This document shows positions 8,116 to 16,740 of a stretch of 64,000 nucleotides of DNA, in pieces; positions within the stretch are counted from its first letter, which is position 1, and each line of letters opens with the position of its first letter. The notes beneath the pieces are model-generated. The model searched no databases. It was not told the origin of the DNA and saw only the letters and a program-made list of their open reading frames with translations. The DNA is from an uncultured Clostridia bacterium (lineage in GTDB: Bacteria > Bacillota > Clostridia > Oscillospirales > Ruminococcaceae). The DNA is taken from positions 29,208 to 93,207 of the forward strand of contig CANQXS010000009.1 in assembly GCA_947627875.1 (NCBI GenBank), written 5' to 3'. Made by a program: the position numbers and the translations under genes.

Positions 8116-10839
8116 ATGAAAAACAGAATCGGTAAGCGCCTTCTGAGCGCGGCTTTGGCGCTCTGCGTAACGCTGGCGCTGATGTCGTCCTGCATACCGG
8201 CCGTATTCGCGGCTTCAAACGGCGTGACTATAGCGCTTCATTACCACCGCCCCGACGAAGCCTACGACGGCTGGGACGTATGGGCTTGGGCAGACGGTCA
8301 GGACGGCGCGGGCTATGAATTTACAGAGGTCGACGGCGAATTTGTGGCAACGATACCCGTAAAAGCGGGAGTAACGAGGGTGGGCTTCATCGTCCGCTCG
8401 GGCGGGAACAACTGGTCCGCAAAGGACATTAACGCAGACCAGTTCATCGAGCTGCCCGACGTTTTAAGGGGTACCGTTCATATCTACGTCGAATCGGGAG
8501 TAGAGGGCTATACCCGCGTCGACGGCGAAGACGTTGTGACCGGCGTTCTGATCTCATCGGCAAAATACGACTACGACGCCGGAATAGTTATCGTTACCGC
8601 GACGGGACCGGTCAAGGGCGAGCTCAAGGAGGTATTCACCGTCAGCGGCGCCGACGGCGAGCATATTATCTCCGACGCAGCCGAAACCGGCGCGAATACC
8701 TATTCCCTGACGGTCGAGGGCTTGGACCTCAACCAGAGCTACACTCTTATTTTTGACGGAACGGAGTATAAGATAAATATGCCGAACATCTATTCGACCG
8801 AAAGCTTCGATGAGGAATATACCTACGGCGGCAGCGACCTCGGCGCAAACTGGAGCGCCGATAAAACGGTCTTCCGCGTATGGGCTCCGACCGCCGACAG
8901 CGTATCGGTAAGGCTTTACGAGAGCGGGACCGAGGGCACCGACGACCTTATCGAGACTCTCCCGATGACCCCCGACGTAAACGGAACATGGCTCGCTGAA
9001 AAGAGCGGCGACCTCAACGGCACCTACTACACCTTTGAGGTGAACGTAGGCGGAAACGTCAACGAGGCCTGCGACCCTTACGCGAGGACCACCGGCGTAA
9101 ACGGCAAGCGGGCGATGGTGATCGACCTCGATTCCACCGACCCCGAGGGCTGGGCAGAGGATAAAAACCCCAACGCCGACCTCGGCGTGAACGACGCGAT
9201 AATCTACGAGCTCCACGTCCGCGACCTTTCGAGCGATCCGAGCTCTGGGATCAAGAACGTCGGAAAATTCCTCGGTCTGACCGAAACGGGGACCAAGACC
9301 GCAGGCGGAACGGCTACGGGCATCGACCACATAAAGGAGCTCGGCGTTACCCATGTTCACCTGCTGCCGGTATACGATTTCGGCTCTGTCGACGAGACAA
9401 GGCTCGATGAACCGCAGTTCAACTGGGGCTACGACCCCGTGAACTACAACGTCCCCGAGGGCTCTTATTCGACCGACCCTTATAACGGCGCCGTCAGGGT
9501 GAGCGAGATGAAGCAGATGATAAAGGCTATGCATGACAACGGTCTGAGCGTAGTTATGGACGTCGTATATAACCACGTCCAGAGCGCGACCGAGTTCTGC
9601 TTCAATAAGATCGTCCCCGATTACTTCTCCCGCATAAGCGAGAACGGCGTTTATTCCAACGGCTCGGGCTGCGGAAACGACACCGCCTCCGAGCGCAGTA
9701 TGGTCCGCAAATATATCGTCGATTCCGTTAAATACTGGACCGACGAATACCATATCGACGGCTTCCGCTTCGACCTTGTGGGGCTTCTTGACACTCAGAC
9801 GATAAACGAGCTCGTAGAAGCGGTTCACGCCGAGCGCCCCGACGTTATTTTCTACGGCGAGGGCTGGACTATGACGACCGCCGTGACCAAGGAGAACGTC
9901 GAGATGGCGACCCAGCAGAATTCCCGCAAGACCCCGGGCTTCGCCTATTTCAACGACACTATCCGCGACGCCCTTAAGGGCAGCGTGTTCGACAGGGGAG
10001 CGGGCTTCGTTTCGGGCGACTACAACAAGGGCGCGAGCGTGGGAATATGCTTCCTCGGCAAGCCGATTTGGTGCAAATCCCCGACTCAGAGCGTCAACTA
10101 CGCCTCCTGTCACGACAACAACACCCTTATCGACAGAATAGCGCTTTCGCGCGTCGACGCCTCCCGCGAGGACCTAATAAAGATGAACAACCTTGCCGCC
10201 GCGATTTATATGACGAGCCAGGGAATACCCTTTATGCAGGCGGGCGAAGAGATGCTCAGAACAAAGGTAAACGAAGACGGCAGCTTCAACGAGAACAGCT
10301 ATAACGCCTCCGACGCGGTCAATTCGCTTAAGTGGTCGACCCTCGACGAAAAGGAATATTCCGACGTGTTCGAGTATTACAAAGGGCTCATCGCTTTCAG
10401 AAAGGCTCACCCCGCTCTCAGGCAGAGCGACGCCGACTCCGTAAGAGACACCGTTACCCAGGTGAACGGACTTCCGAAGGGAGTTCTGGCGTTTGAGATA
10501 GCCGCCGGAGCCAACGGCGATTCGGCAGAGGGAATGTATCTTATATTCAACGCCTCCGAAGAGACTCAGAGCATTTCGCTTCCCGAGGGCAGCTGGAACG
10601 TTTACATCAACGGCGAAAAGGCCGGCACCGACGCTATAGAAAACGTGAGCGGAACGGCGACCGTCGACCCGATATCGGCGCTCGTGCTGATACGCGGCGA
10701 AGCCGGAGAGGTCAAAGCGGATTCCGCCGGAAGCACCCACGGAATAGGAACAGCAGCGGCGATTTGCGCGGCGGCAGTAGTGGTCTGCGCGGCAGTCGCA
10801 GCGGCAGTAGTTATCAAAAAGCGTGGGAAAAAGAGCTGA
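8116..10839 (+). CDS. pulA: Membrane-anchored type I pullulanase (CBM41-CBM48-GH13_14)
   Basis: A 907-residue exported protein; ATG 8116 follows AAAGGGGATCA. A signal peptide (through VFA) is followed by a CBM41-like domain (ALHYHRPDEAYDGWDVW), a linker domain, a CBM48 (FRVWAPTADSVSVRLYESG) and the GH13_14 catalytic barrel. Diagnostic motifs are NWGYDPVNYNVPEGSYS, DVVYNHV, GFRFDLVGLLD (nucleophile), FYGEGW (acid/base) and SCHDNNTL. The C-terminus has no LPXTG; it carries a 24-residue Ala/Val helix followed by KKRGKKS, so the enzyme is probably held by a C-terminal transmembrane anchor. It removes alpha-1,6 branches, complementing the amylase 24 bp upstream. Last gene of the operon. Confidence 0.93.
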   Translation: MKNRIGKRLLSAALALCVTLALMSSCIPAVFAASNGVTIALHYHRPDEAYDGWDVWAWADGQDGAGYEFTEVDGEFVATIPVKAGVTRVGFIVRSGGNNWSAKDINADQFIELPDVLRGTVHIYVESGVEGYTRVDGEDVVTGVLISSAKYDYDAGIVIVTATGPVKGELKEVFTVSGADGEHIISDAAETGANTYSLTVEGLDLNQSYTLIFDGTEYKINMPNIYSTESFDEEYTYGGSDLGANWSADKTVFRVWAPTADSVSVRLYESGTEGTDDLIETLPMTPDVNGTWLAEKSGDLNGTYYTFEVNVGGNVNEACDPYARTTGVNGKRAMVIDLDSTDPEGWAEDKNPNADLGVNDAIIYELHVRDLSSDPSSGIKNVGKFLGLTETGTKTAGGTATGIDHIKELGVTHVHLLPVYDFGSVDETRLDEPQFNWGYDPVNYNVPEGSYSTDPYNGAVRVSEMKQMIKAMHDNGLSVVMDVVYNHVQSATEFCFNKIVPDYFSRISENGVYSNGSGCGNDTASERSMVRKYIVDSVKYWTDEYHIDGFRFDLVGLLDTQTINELVEAVHAERPDVIFYGEGWTMTTAVTKENVEMATQQNSRKTPGFAYFNDTIRDALKGSVFDRGAGFVSGDYNKGASVGICFLGKPIWCKSPTQSVNYASCHDNNTLIDRIALSRVDASREDLIKMNNLAAAIYMTSQGIPFMQAGEEMLRTKVNEDGSFNENSYNASDAVNSLKWSTLDEKEYSDVFEYYKGLIAFRKAHPALRQSDADSVRDTVTQVNGLPKGVLAFEIAAGANGDSAEGMYLIFNASEETQSISLPEGSWNVYINGEKAGTDAIENVSGTATVDPISALVLIRGEAGEVKADSAGSTHGIGTAAAICAAAVVVCAAVAAAVVIKKRGKKS

Positions 10840-10881
10840 TAAACAGCGAATGCGACCCTTTCGCGCGTGCTTAACGGAACT

Positions 10882-10916
10882 AAAACGCCCCTTCCCGCAG
10901 CGGGGAGGGGTGTTTC
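10882..10916 (+). terminator. Terminator of the starch operon
   Basis: A hairpin of about 14 bp (CCCCTTCCC paired with GGGGAGGGG, extended by AAACG/TGTTT) closes the pullulanase transcript. The T-run is short. Confidence 0.7.
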
Positions 10917-10997
10917 GGCTCCTCCTTTAATTCCTCCCCAAATTGTTGCAGATTGCTTATAATTCCCCGCTTCGGACTCCTAAATTATCGAATCTCC

Positions 10998-11026
10998 TTG
11001 AAATTCCGTTTTTTATGTGATATAAT
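10998..11026 (+). promoter_or_regulatory. Sigma-A promoter of cls
   Basis: TTGAAA (10998-11003) and TATAAT (11021-11026) with a 17-bp spacer. Confidence 0.8.
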
Positions 11027-11065
11027 GTAAAAAAATCCCGCACGCAGGGAATTTCGGAGGAAAAT

Positions 11066-12622
11066 ATGGAAAACGAAATAATTACCCTCGCCCCGAAGAG
11101 AAAAAAGGGTCTTTTAAGAATGGTGTTCAGCAGGATAGGTCTCGTGGCGCTTCTTTTGGTGCTCGAGCTCGTCCTCGTGTTCTCGGTTTACCGCTGGTTC
11201 TTCGACTACTTCAAGTGGTTTGCCCTCGTTCAGACCGTCTTTTCGATAGGAATGGTGTTCTACCTGTTCAATATAACGATGGACGCCTCTGCAAAGCTGA
11301 CCTGGCTCTTTCTGATAATGCTTATGCCCGTCCCCGCAACGGTGATGCTCTGGTATACCCGCGAGGATATCGGACACAGGCTCACCAAAAAGCGCACCGC
11401 CGAGCTTATTGAGCAGTCGCGAGGGAAGATAACTCAGGACCCCGAAACGATTTCGAATCCCGAGCTCACCGCCTCGGGTACCGACGGATTATGCCGCTAT
11501 CTCAATCGCTCGGGCGTGTTCCCGATTTACGGAAACACCGAGGTAAAGTATTTCCCTCTCGGCGAAGATAAATTTGAGGCGATGCTCAAGGAGCTCAAAA
11601 AAGCCGAAAAATTCATCTTTATGGAATACTTCATCGTCGAAGAGGGGTATATGTGGGGGAGCATACTTAAGATACTTGCCGACAAAGCCGCGCAGGGCGT
11701 CGACGTAAGAGTTATGTACGACGGAATGTGCGAGGTCAGCCTTCTGCCCCACGATTACCCGAAGCGTATGGCTAAGCTCGGGATAAAGTGCAAGCCCTTT
11801 ACGCCTATAGCGCCCTTTATTTCGACCCAGTATAACTACCGCGACCACAGAAAGATACTCGTTATCGACGGCAAAGTAGCTTTCAACGGCGGCGTAAATC
11901 TCGCAGACGAATACATCAACAGAATAGAGCGCTTCGGTCATTGGAAGGACACCGCGGTGATGCTCAGGGGAGAAGCTGTGCAGAGCTTCGCGCTGATGTT
12001 CCTTCAGATGTGGAATATCGACGAGAAGGAGCCTCGGTGGGACGGCTTCCTCGACAGGTTCAGCGCCGAGCCCGACGGCTTCGTTATGCCCTATGGCGAC
12101 TGCCCGCTCGACAACGACAAGGTCGGCGAAACTGTTTATATGGATATCCTCAACAGAGCCGAGAAATATGTTCATATAATGACGCCCTATCTTATTCTCG
12201 ACAACGAGCTCGAGACCGCCCTAAAATACGCCGCTCAGCGCGGGGTCGACGTAAAGCTCATACTTCCCGGGATACCCGACAAAACGGCTGCTTACGCCCT
12301 CGCGAAGTCGCATTACAAATCTCTCGTTTCGGCAGGCGTGAAGATATACGAATACACCCCCGGCTTCGTTCACGCAAAGGTGTTTGTGAGCGACGATAAA
12401 AAAGCGGTAGTCGGGACAATCAACCTCGACTACAGGAGCCTTTACCACCACTTTGAATGCGCGACCTATATTTACGGCTCAAGCTGCATTTCCGACATCG
12501 AGAACGACTTTTCCGAGACTCTGAAAAAGTGCCGCGAGGTCACCGAGGAGACGATCAGGAACGAAAAGCGGTCGTATAAGATCCTCGGAGGAATAATGAA
12601 GCTTATAGCGCCGCTTATGTAA
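11066..12622 (+). CDS. cls: Cardiolipin synthase (phospholipase D family)
   Basis: A 518-residue membrane enzyme; ATG 11066 follows CGGAGGAAA. Two N-terminal membrane segments span about residues 18-95, then two HKD motifs lie in the cytoplasmic part: YRDHRKILVIDG and FVHAKVFVSDDKKAVVGTIN. It condenses two phosphatidylglycerol molecules into cardiolipin and glycerol. Length matches the usual 480-520. It stands alone with its own promoter and terminator between the starch operon and the GT2 operon. Confidence 0.93.
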   Translation: MENEIITLAPKRKKGLLRMVFSRIGLVALLLVLELVLVFSVYRWFFDYFKWFALVQTVFSIGMVFYLFNITMDASAKLTWLFLIMLMPVPATVMLWYTREDIGHRLTKKRTAELIEQSRGKITQDPETISNPELTASGTDGLCRYLNRSGVFPIYGNTEVKYFPLGEDKFEAMLKELKKAEKFIFMEYFIVEEGYMWGSILKILADKAAQGVDVRVMYDGMCEVSLLPHDYPKRMAKLGIKCKPFTPIAPFISTQYNYRDHRKILVIDGKVAFNGGVNLADEYINRIERFGHWKDTAVMLRGEAVQSFALMFLQMWNIDEKEPRWDGFLDRFSAEPDGFVMPYGDCPLDNDKVGETVYMDILNRAEKYVHIMTPYLILDNELETALKYAAQRGVDVKLILPGIPDKTAAYALAKSHYKSLVSAGVKIYEYTPGFVHAKVFVSDDKKAVVGTINLDYRSLYHHFECATYIYGSSCISDIENDFSETLKKCREVTEETIRNEKRSYKILGGIMKLIAPLM

Positions 12623-12628
12623 AACACG

Positions 12629-12655
12629 CGCCCCGTCGCAAGGCGGGGCGGTTTT
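12629..12655 (+). terminator. Terminator of cls
   Basis: CGCCCCGTC pairs with GGCGGGGCG around a GCAA tetraloop (12629-12650), followed by GTTTT. Confidence 0.85.
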
Positions 12656-12736
12656 ATGTGCACAGGGGGCATTTATACTTCCCGACAGCAACGCTCATTG
12701 AGATAAAAATATCCTTTTCGGTATGGCTCGGTCCCA

Positions 12737-12764
12737 TTGACAGATAATAAAAAAGTGGTATAAT
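12737..12764 (+). promoter_or_regulatory. Sigma-A promoter of the GT2 operon
   Basis: TTGACA (12737-12742) and TATAAT (12759-12764), 16-bp spacer: a nearly perfect consensus. Confidence 0.85.
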
Positions 12765-12823
12765 AAAACGGAAATGCGAAAATTCCCGAAAATTGTCGTT
12801 TTCGGCAAAGGAGTCGTAAATAT

Positions 12824-13882
12824 ATGGAATCAAGGCTGACGCTTTCCGAGCGCAGAAGCATCGCGGCGGTCATTCCCGCATATCAGCCCGCGGCTAACCT
12901 TATCGGGCTCGTTAAAACCTTATACGGCGCGGGCTACCCCGTTGTCGTAGTCGACGACGGCAGCGGCGAGGACTGTCTCGGAATATGGAACGAGATCATT
13001 TCCTGCGCGAGCGTTATTCACCACCCGAAAAATATGGGCAAGGGAGCCGCGTTAAAGACCGCTTTTGAGCATATCCGCGAAAATATGCCCGAGATTTCAT
13101 ATATTATCACTCTCGACGCCGACGGTCAGCACCTTTTCGACGACGCCGAGCGCGTTGCCGCCTGCTCTATCGCCAACCAGGGGACGCTTGTCCTCGGCTC
13201 GCGGACGTTCGGAAAAAACGTCCCCCTGCGCTCAAAATTCGGCAACACGGTTACAAGGCTCGTGTTCTCCTGCGTCGCGGGTTACGGCGTCGGCGACACC
13301 CAAACAGGTCTGAGGGCATTCGACCGAAGCCTTCTCGGCTATATGCTCGGGGTCGACGGCGAGCGCTACGAATACGAGATGAACGTTTTATTGAGATGCC
13401 GCGAAAACGGCATACCCGTCGCCGAGGTTCCGATAAGGACCGTTTACCTCGACACCGAAAACTCCTCCTCTCATTTCGACGCGATACGCGACTCCGCGAA
13501 GATTTACGGAAACATATTCCGCTTCGCTTTGCCGTCTATAATAAGCTCGCTTGCGGATTACGCCGCCTTCCTGCTCTTAAAGCGCCGTCTTTCAAAGGGA
13601 GCCGGCTCTTTGGCGGCTTCAAACCTTATTGCCCGAGCGGTAAGCGCTCCGATAGGCTATTTTCTTCGCTCAAAAAGAGGCGCGCCCGCCGAGCCGAAGA
13701 AATACGCCGCGCAAGCCCTTTTGGAAGCTTCAATCGGGAGCGCGGTCATCGCCGCTCTCACGGAATCGGGGAAAATTCCGGCTTGGGCTTCAAAGCTGAT
13801 TGCCGAAGCCGCGCTGTTTGCGCTTAAGCGCGCTGCTCAGCCCGACTCCTGCCCGAAAAGCGGCAGGAGCGAAGCAAAATGA
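12824..13882 (+). CDS. GT2 glycosyltransferase fused to a GtrA-like membrane domain
   Basis: A 352-residue protein. Residues about 10-220 form a GT2 domain of the dolichyl/undecaprenyl-phosphate sugar synthase type: VIPAYQP, VVVVDDGSG and the metal-binding LDADGQH. From about residue 230 the chain becomes hydrophobic (SLADYAAFLLLKRRL, SNLIARAVSAPIGYFLRSKR), the pattern of a GtrA domain. Separate or fused GT2-GtrA pairs transfer a sugar to the lipid carrier undecaprenyl phosphate and move it across the membrane to decorate envelope polymers. The stop overlaps the next start (ATGA), so it is translationally coupled to the phosphodiester glycosidase. GT2 is firm; the GtrA part is by pattern. Confidence 0.82.
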   Translation: MESRLTLSERRSIAAVIPAYQPAANLIGLVKTLYGAGYPVVVVDDGSGEDCLGIWNEIISCASVIHHPKNMGKGAALKTAFEHIRENMPEISYIITLDADGQHLFDDAERVAACSIANQGTLVLGSRTFGKNVPLRSKFGNTVTRLVFSCVAGYGVGDTQTGLRAFDRSLLGYMLGVDGERYEYEMNVLLRCRENGIPVAEVPIRTVYLDTENSSSHFDAIRDSAKIYGNIFRFALPSIISSLADYAAFLLLKRRLSKGAGSLAASNLIARAVSAPIGYFLRSKRGAPAEPKKYAAQALLEASIGSAVIAALTESGKIPAWASKLIAEAALFALKRAAQPDSCPKSGRSEAK

Positions 13883-15126
13883 AACCGGGGATTGATATAA
13901 TGGAATCGGAAGAAAACAAACCTAAAAAGCTGTACCCGTGGTACGTTTTGGTTATTGCCGACGTGCTCCTGACCGCAGTGATACTTTGCACATTCAGCTA
14001 TTTTCACCATGTGAGAATGCTCTGGGGTCTCGGACCTTACAAGAATAACGACGACGCGGCGGTTTACAAAATAACCAAGCCCGTCGCCCAGACTACCGAA
14101 GCGGTCCCCGCGACCGAGCCGGTCACAACTGCGGAGGAGATAACGGAGCCCCCGATTGCCGATTCGGAGCAGCCCTCCTCGGAGGAGCCTGCCGACGGAG
14201 GCGAAGAGCTCGACGTTTCGGGTGATTTCGGCGCGCTGTTCCCCGCAATCTTCATTCAGGACGGCGAGAGGGTGACTCTTGACAGCGACGAGGAGATAAA
14301 AGCCTACGCCGCAGAAAACGGAATAATCCTCCGCGAAGACCCGAAGAGCAGCTATATCGCCCTCTACCGCAGCCACGACATCTTTCTGACCGTTCAGGAG
14401 GTCGACCACGGGCTCGAAAGCTGGGGCATCGGCTATCCGTTGCAGTATTATGTCTTCGATATCTACGTCCGCAACATCGAGAACCTCTTTGCGGGCTACT
14501 CCTCGGGGACGAGATACCCCGCTCACACGCTTATCGAAAAGACCGAGGAGGAAAACGGTGTCAGCGTTATAGCAGCGGTCAACGGCGACTATGTCACCAA
14601 CCGAAACCACTGCCTGATTTGCGAGCGCAACGGAAATATCCTCCGCGACGTTCCCAAGAGGATAGAGAGCGACATCTGCGTTCTTTATTACGACGGCACT
14701 ATGGAGACGATAACCCCCGATAACTACGATTGGAGCAGTATCGAGGCGAAGGCGCCCTATCAGATATGGGATTTCGGGCCGGCGCTTATAGACGGCAGCG
14801 GAAAGGCGATAGATAAGTTCGATTATAATGCCTATGACAACAATATTATGGATTCGACCCACCCGAGGACCTCGATTGGCTATTACGGTCCGGGGCATTA
14901 CAACTTTGTTGTCGTCGACGGGCGCTCGGACGATTCACGCGGCGTGAAAATGGCTCAGCTCGCCGAAATTCAGGAGTCGCTCGGCTGCAAGGCTGCCTAT
15001 AATATGGACGGCGGCGACAGCTCGCAGGCGTATTTCTGCGATACCGTCGTGCGCGAGTCGGTGAGGAGAAAGGACGGGCAGAGAAAGCTGCCGGATTTAG
15101 TCTGCGTCGGGGAGGTTTCGGAATGA
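13879..15126 (+). CDS. Membrane-anchored phosphodiester glycosidase family (NAGPA) protein
   Basis: A 415-residue protein starting with the ATGA overlap at 13879. An N-terminal membrane helix (VLVIADVLLTAVILCTFSYF) is followed by a Thr/Glu/Pro-rich external linker (about 65-110) and a NAGPA domain. Family hallmarks are AAVNGDY, PRTSIGYYG, VVVDGRSDDSRGVKMAQLA and NMDGGDSSQAYF. Known members remove GlcNAc from phosphodiesters (mammalian uncovering enzyme) or act in bacterial exopolysaccharide and teichoic-acid glycan processing. Its coupling to a GT2-GtrA flippase gene suggests it trims or transfers the same phospho-linked sugar outside the membrane. The pathway is inferred. Confidence 0.82.
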   Translation: MKPGIDIMESEENKPKKLYPWYVLVIADVLLTAVILCTFSYFHHVRMLWGLGPYKNNDDAAVYKITKPVAQTTEAVPATEPVTTAEEITEPPIADSEQPSSEEPADGGEELDVSGDFGALFPAIFIQDGERVTLDSDEEIKAYAAENGIILREDPKSSYIALYRSHDIFLTVQEVDHGLESWGIGYPLQYYVFDIYVRNIENLFAGYSSGTRYPAHTLIEKTEEENGVSVIAAVNGDYVTNRNHCLICERNGNILRDVPKRIESDICVLYYDGTMETITPDNYDWSSIEAKAPYQIWDFGPALIDGSGKAIDKFDYNAYDNNIMDSTHPRTSIGYYGPGHYNFVVVDGRSDDSRGVKMAQLAEIQESLGCKAAYNMDGGDSSQAYFCDTVVRESVRRKDGQRKLPDLVCVGEVSE

Positions 15127-15344
15127 AAAAATATCTCAAAAGGTTTGCGGAGCTGTTTTTAACGGTCCTGCCGCATATCAATATCGCGATGAGCATCGTT
15201 ATGCTCACCCTCTGGGTGACCGACCGCTTCAACCGCGCGATGGCGTTTTTAAACAACAACCTCACAAAGGGAATGCTGTTCGTCTGGTGCTTTCTTATAA
15301 TCATTCAGTCGGTCGAGGCGATCGTCCGCCACCGTCGGAGATGA
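15123..15344 (+). CDS. Small membrane protein of the GT2 operon
   Basis: A 73-residue protein whose ATG overlaps the preceding stop (ATGA). It has two hydrophobic stretches (FAELFLTVLPHINIAMSIVM and GMLFVWCFLIIIQSV) and a basic tail HRRR. I do not recognise a family. Overlap with the glycosidase gene argues that it is real and works with it, perhaps as a membrane partner. Confidence 0.65.
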   Translation: MKKYLKRFAELFLTVLPHINIAMSIVMLTLWVTDRFNRAMAFLNNNLTKGMLFVWCFLIIIQSVEAIVRHRRR

Positions 15345-15357
15345 GCGGCGCCGAAAT

Positions 15358-15389
15358 CTTAAAATATTCATATAAATCTTTATCTTTTG
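15358..15389 (+). repeat. 32-bp direct repeat, copy 1 (upstream of the XRE gene)
   Basis: CTTAAAATATTCATATAAAT... runs 32 bp here and recurs at 16595-16626 with one mismatch. The AT-rich element brackets the XRE regulator gene and is a candidate binding site for it. Confidence 0.75.
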
Positions 15390-15553
15390 AGCGTGCAATC
15401 AGAGCGCAAGCCTTTAAGATTTGTCCCGTTTAACTTCGAGAAGCTCCCCGTCACCCTGCGGTTGACAAACTTCCGCGCCGGTGCGGTAGACGCCGTTAAA
15501 ATAATATGATAAAATATGATCACCGCGGTAAATTATTTACGGGAGTGATCGAT

Positions 15554-16576
15554 ATGACATTGGGCAACAGAATACTTGAACTCAGGGCGCGTTCGGGACT
15601 GTCGCAGGAGGATTTCGGAGAGCTCTTCGGCACCACCCGCCAGACCGTCTCGCGTTGGGAGCTCGACCTCGCCGTCCCCGAGATACAGAAAATCGTGCAG
15701 ATGGCGCGCACCTTCGGCGTGACGACCGACTCGCTTATTTCCGACGGCATCTCGACCTTTGACGGCTCTTACAACCGCTTTGTCTGCGGGGTATACCGCA
15801 GAAAGGACACCCTGATCGTCGAGACGGAGAGGCTCGCCATTGTTTACCTCGACCGCGGCGATACGCTTTGCGCGGAGCTTTACGAGGGCTTGCGGGAAAA
15901 CAAGTCGCTTCGCGGCAGGGCGGAGTATGACCCCAAAAACAAAAGGGCAAAATACGCCTATTCCGACGACGGCGGGAAAATAACCGCGAATTTCGACGCA
16001 AGCGGTGTTATCGGCCGGAAATTTGACCGAAAACAGCTTGACAGCATGAAGCGCACAGATACGTTTTTGGCGGAGCGGGACAAAAAGCCGTTGCCGACCG
16101 TCCCCGAGGCGGGCTTTAAGACCTGTCTGACAAAATGGCGCACCGGCACGCGCTTTTATTGCCGCGACGGCGTGATATTCGCAAGCGTTTACATCAACGG
16201 GTTTGAATACGCGTTTCATATGGTGCCGCTGAATCAGGAAAATATTTACTGCACGGTCATCGCAAACGAGGCGTTCGAGCTCGGGAATTGCGTGGGAACG
16301 CCGTATTTCAGACTGAGGAATTTCGGCGACAACAGCGCCAAATTCGCTCAAAGCTTCTCGAACCTTAACGAGCCGTTCGAAAGGGTCAGCCTGCCGACCG
16401 GAGAAAACGGTATCAAATTTGAGCAGAATGACTGTATCAGGGGCAGCGCAGGAAAAATAAGAGCGCTCGAAAGCGTCAAGCGCTACGGAACGGATTGGAT
16501 AACCGTCACCAACTGCGGCGACGAGCTGACCTATCTGCGCGACGACAGGGATATGATAGAGAGGTTTGAAGTTTAA
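15554..16576 (+). CDS. XRE-family transcriptional regulator
   Basis: A 340-residue protein. ATG 15554 follows GGGAGTG at good spacing; the track start at 15506 adds 16 residues with no ribosome site. Residues 1-65 are a helix-turn-helix of the XRE/Cro type (LSQEDFGELFGTTRQTVSRWE). The remaining 270 or so residues form a domain I do not recognise, possibly a ligand sensor. It lies between two copies of a 32-bp repeat and just upstream of the beta-galactosidase gene, whose -35 box touches copy 2, so it probably controls that gene. No good promoter is visible in front of it. Confidence 0.82.
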   Translation: MTLGNRILELRARSGLSQEDFGELFGTTRQTVSRWELDLAVPEIQKIVQMARTFGVTTDSLISDGISTFDGSYNRFVCGVYRRKDTLIVETERLAIVYLDRGDTLCAELYEGLRENKSLRGRAEYDPKNKRAKYAYSDDGGKITANFDASGVIGRKFDRKQLDSMKRTDTFLAERDKKPLPTVPEAGFKTCLTKWRTGTRFYCRDGVIFASVYINGFEYAFHMVPLNQENIYCTVIANEAFELGNCVGTPYFRLRNFGDNSAKFAQSFSNLNEPFERVSLPTGENGIKFEQNDCIRGSAGKIRALESVKRYGTDWITVTNCGDELTYLRDDRDMIERFEV

Positions 16577-16594
16577 GGGAAAATCTGCGCGCAC

Positions 16595-16626
16595 CTTAAA
16601 ATATTCATATAAATCTTTATATTTTG
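16595..16626 (+). repeat. 32-bp direct repeat, copy 2 (abuts the beta-galactosidase promoter)
   Basis: Same 32 bp as 15358-15389 except one base (C to A). It ends 3 bp before the -35 hexamer TTGACA at 16630, an activator-like or repressor position. Confidence 0.75.
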
Positions 16627-16629
16627 GGA

Positions 16630-16658
16630 TTGACAAGCCGTTTACACAATGATAATAT
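16630..16658 (+). promoter_or_regulatory. Promoter of the GH2 gene
   Basis: TTGACA (16630-16635) and TAATAT (16653-16658), 17 bp apart; an overlapping GATAAT lies at 16651. The weak -10 and adjacent repeat suggest regulated use. Confidence 0.65.
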
Positions 16659-16740
16659 CTTTTTGGAGCATCGTCGCGCCGCGCGGTCTTAAAGGCTTCG
16701 CGGCGCGTTTGCTTACACTGAATTTACTCGGAGGATGCTT

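Noticed and set aside
8554-10113. 519-residue minus-strand ORF in the pullulanase gene
   Set aside because: Shadow of pulA; all catalytic motifs are on the plus strand.
15462-15467. TTGACA as promoter of the XRE gene
   Set aside because: No -10 box lies 15-19 bp downstream.
16735-16740. ATG 16735 as start of the GH2 gene
   Set aside because: It directly abuts the GGAGG ribosome site; ATG 16741 has normal spacing.
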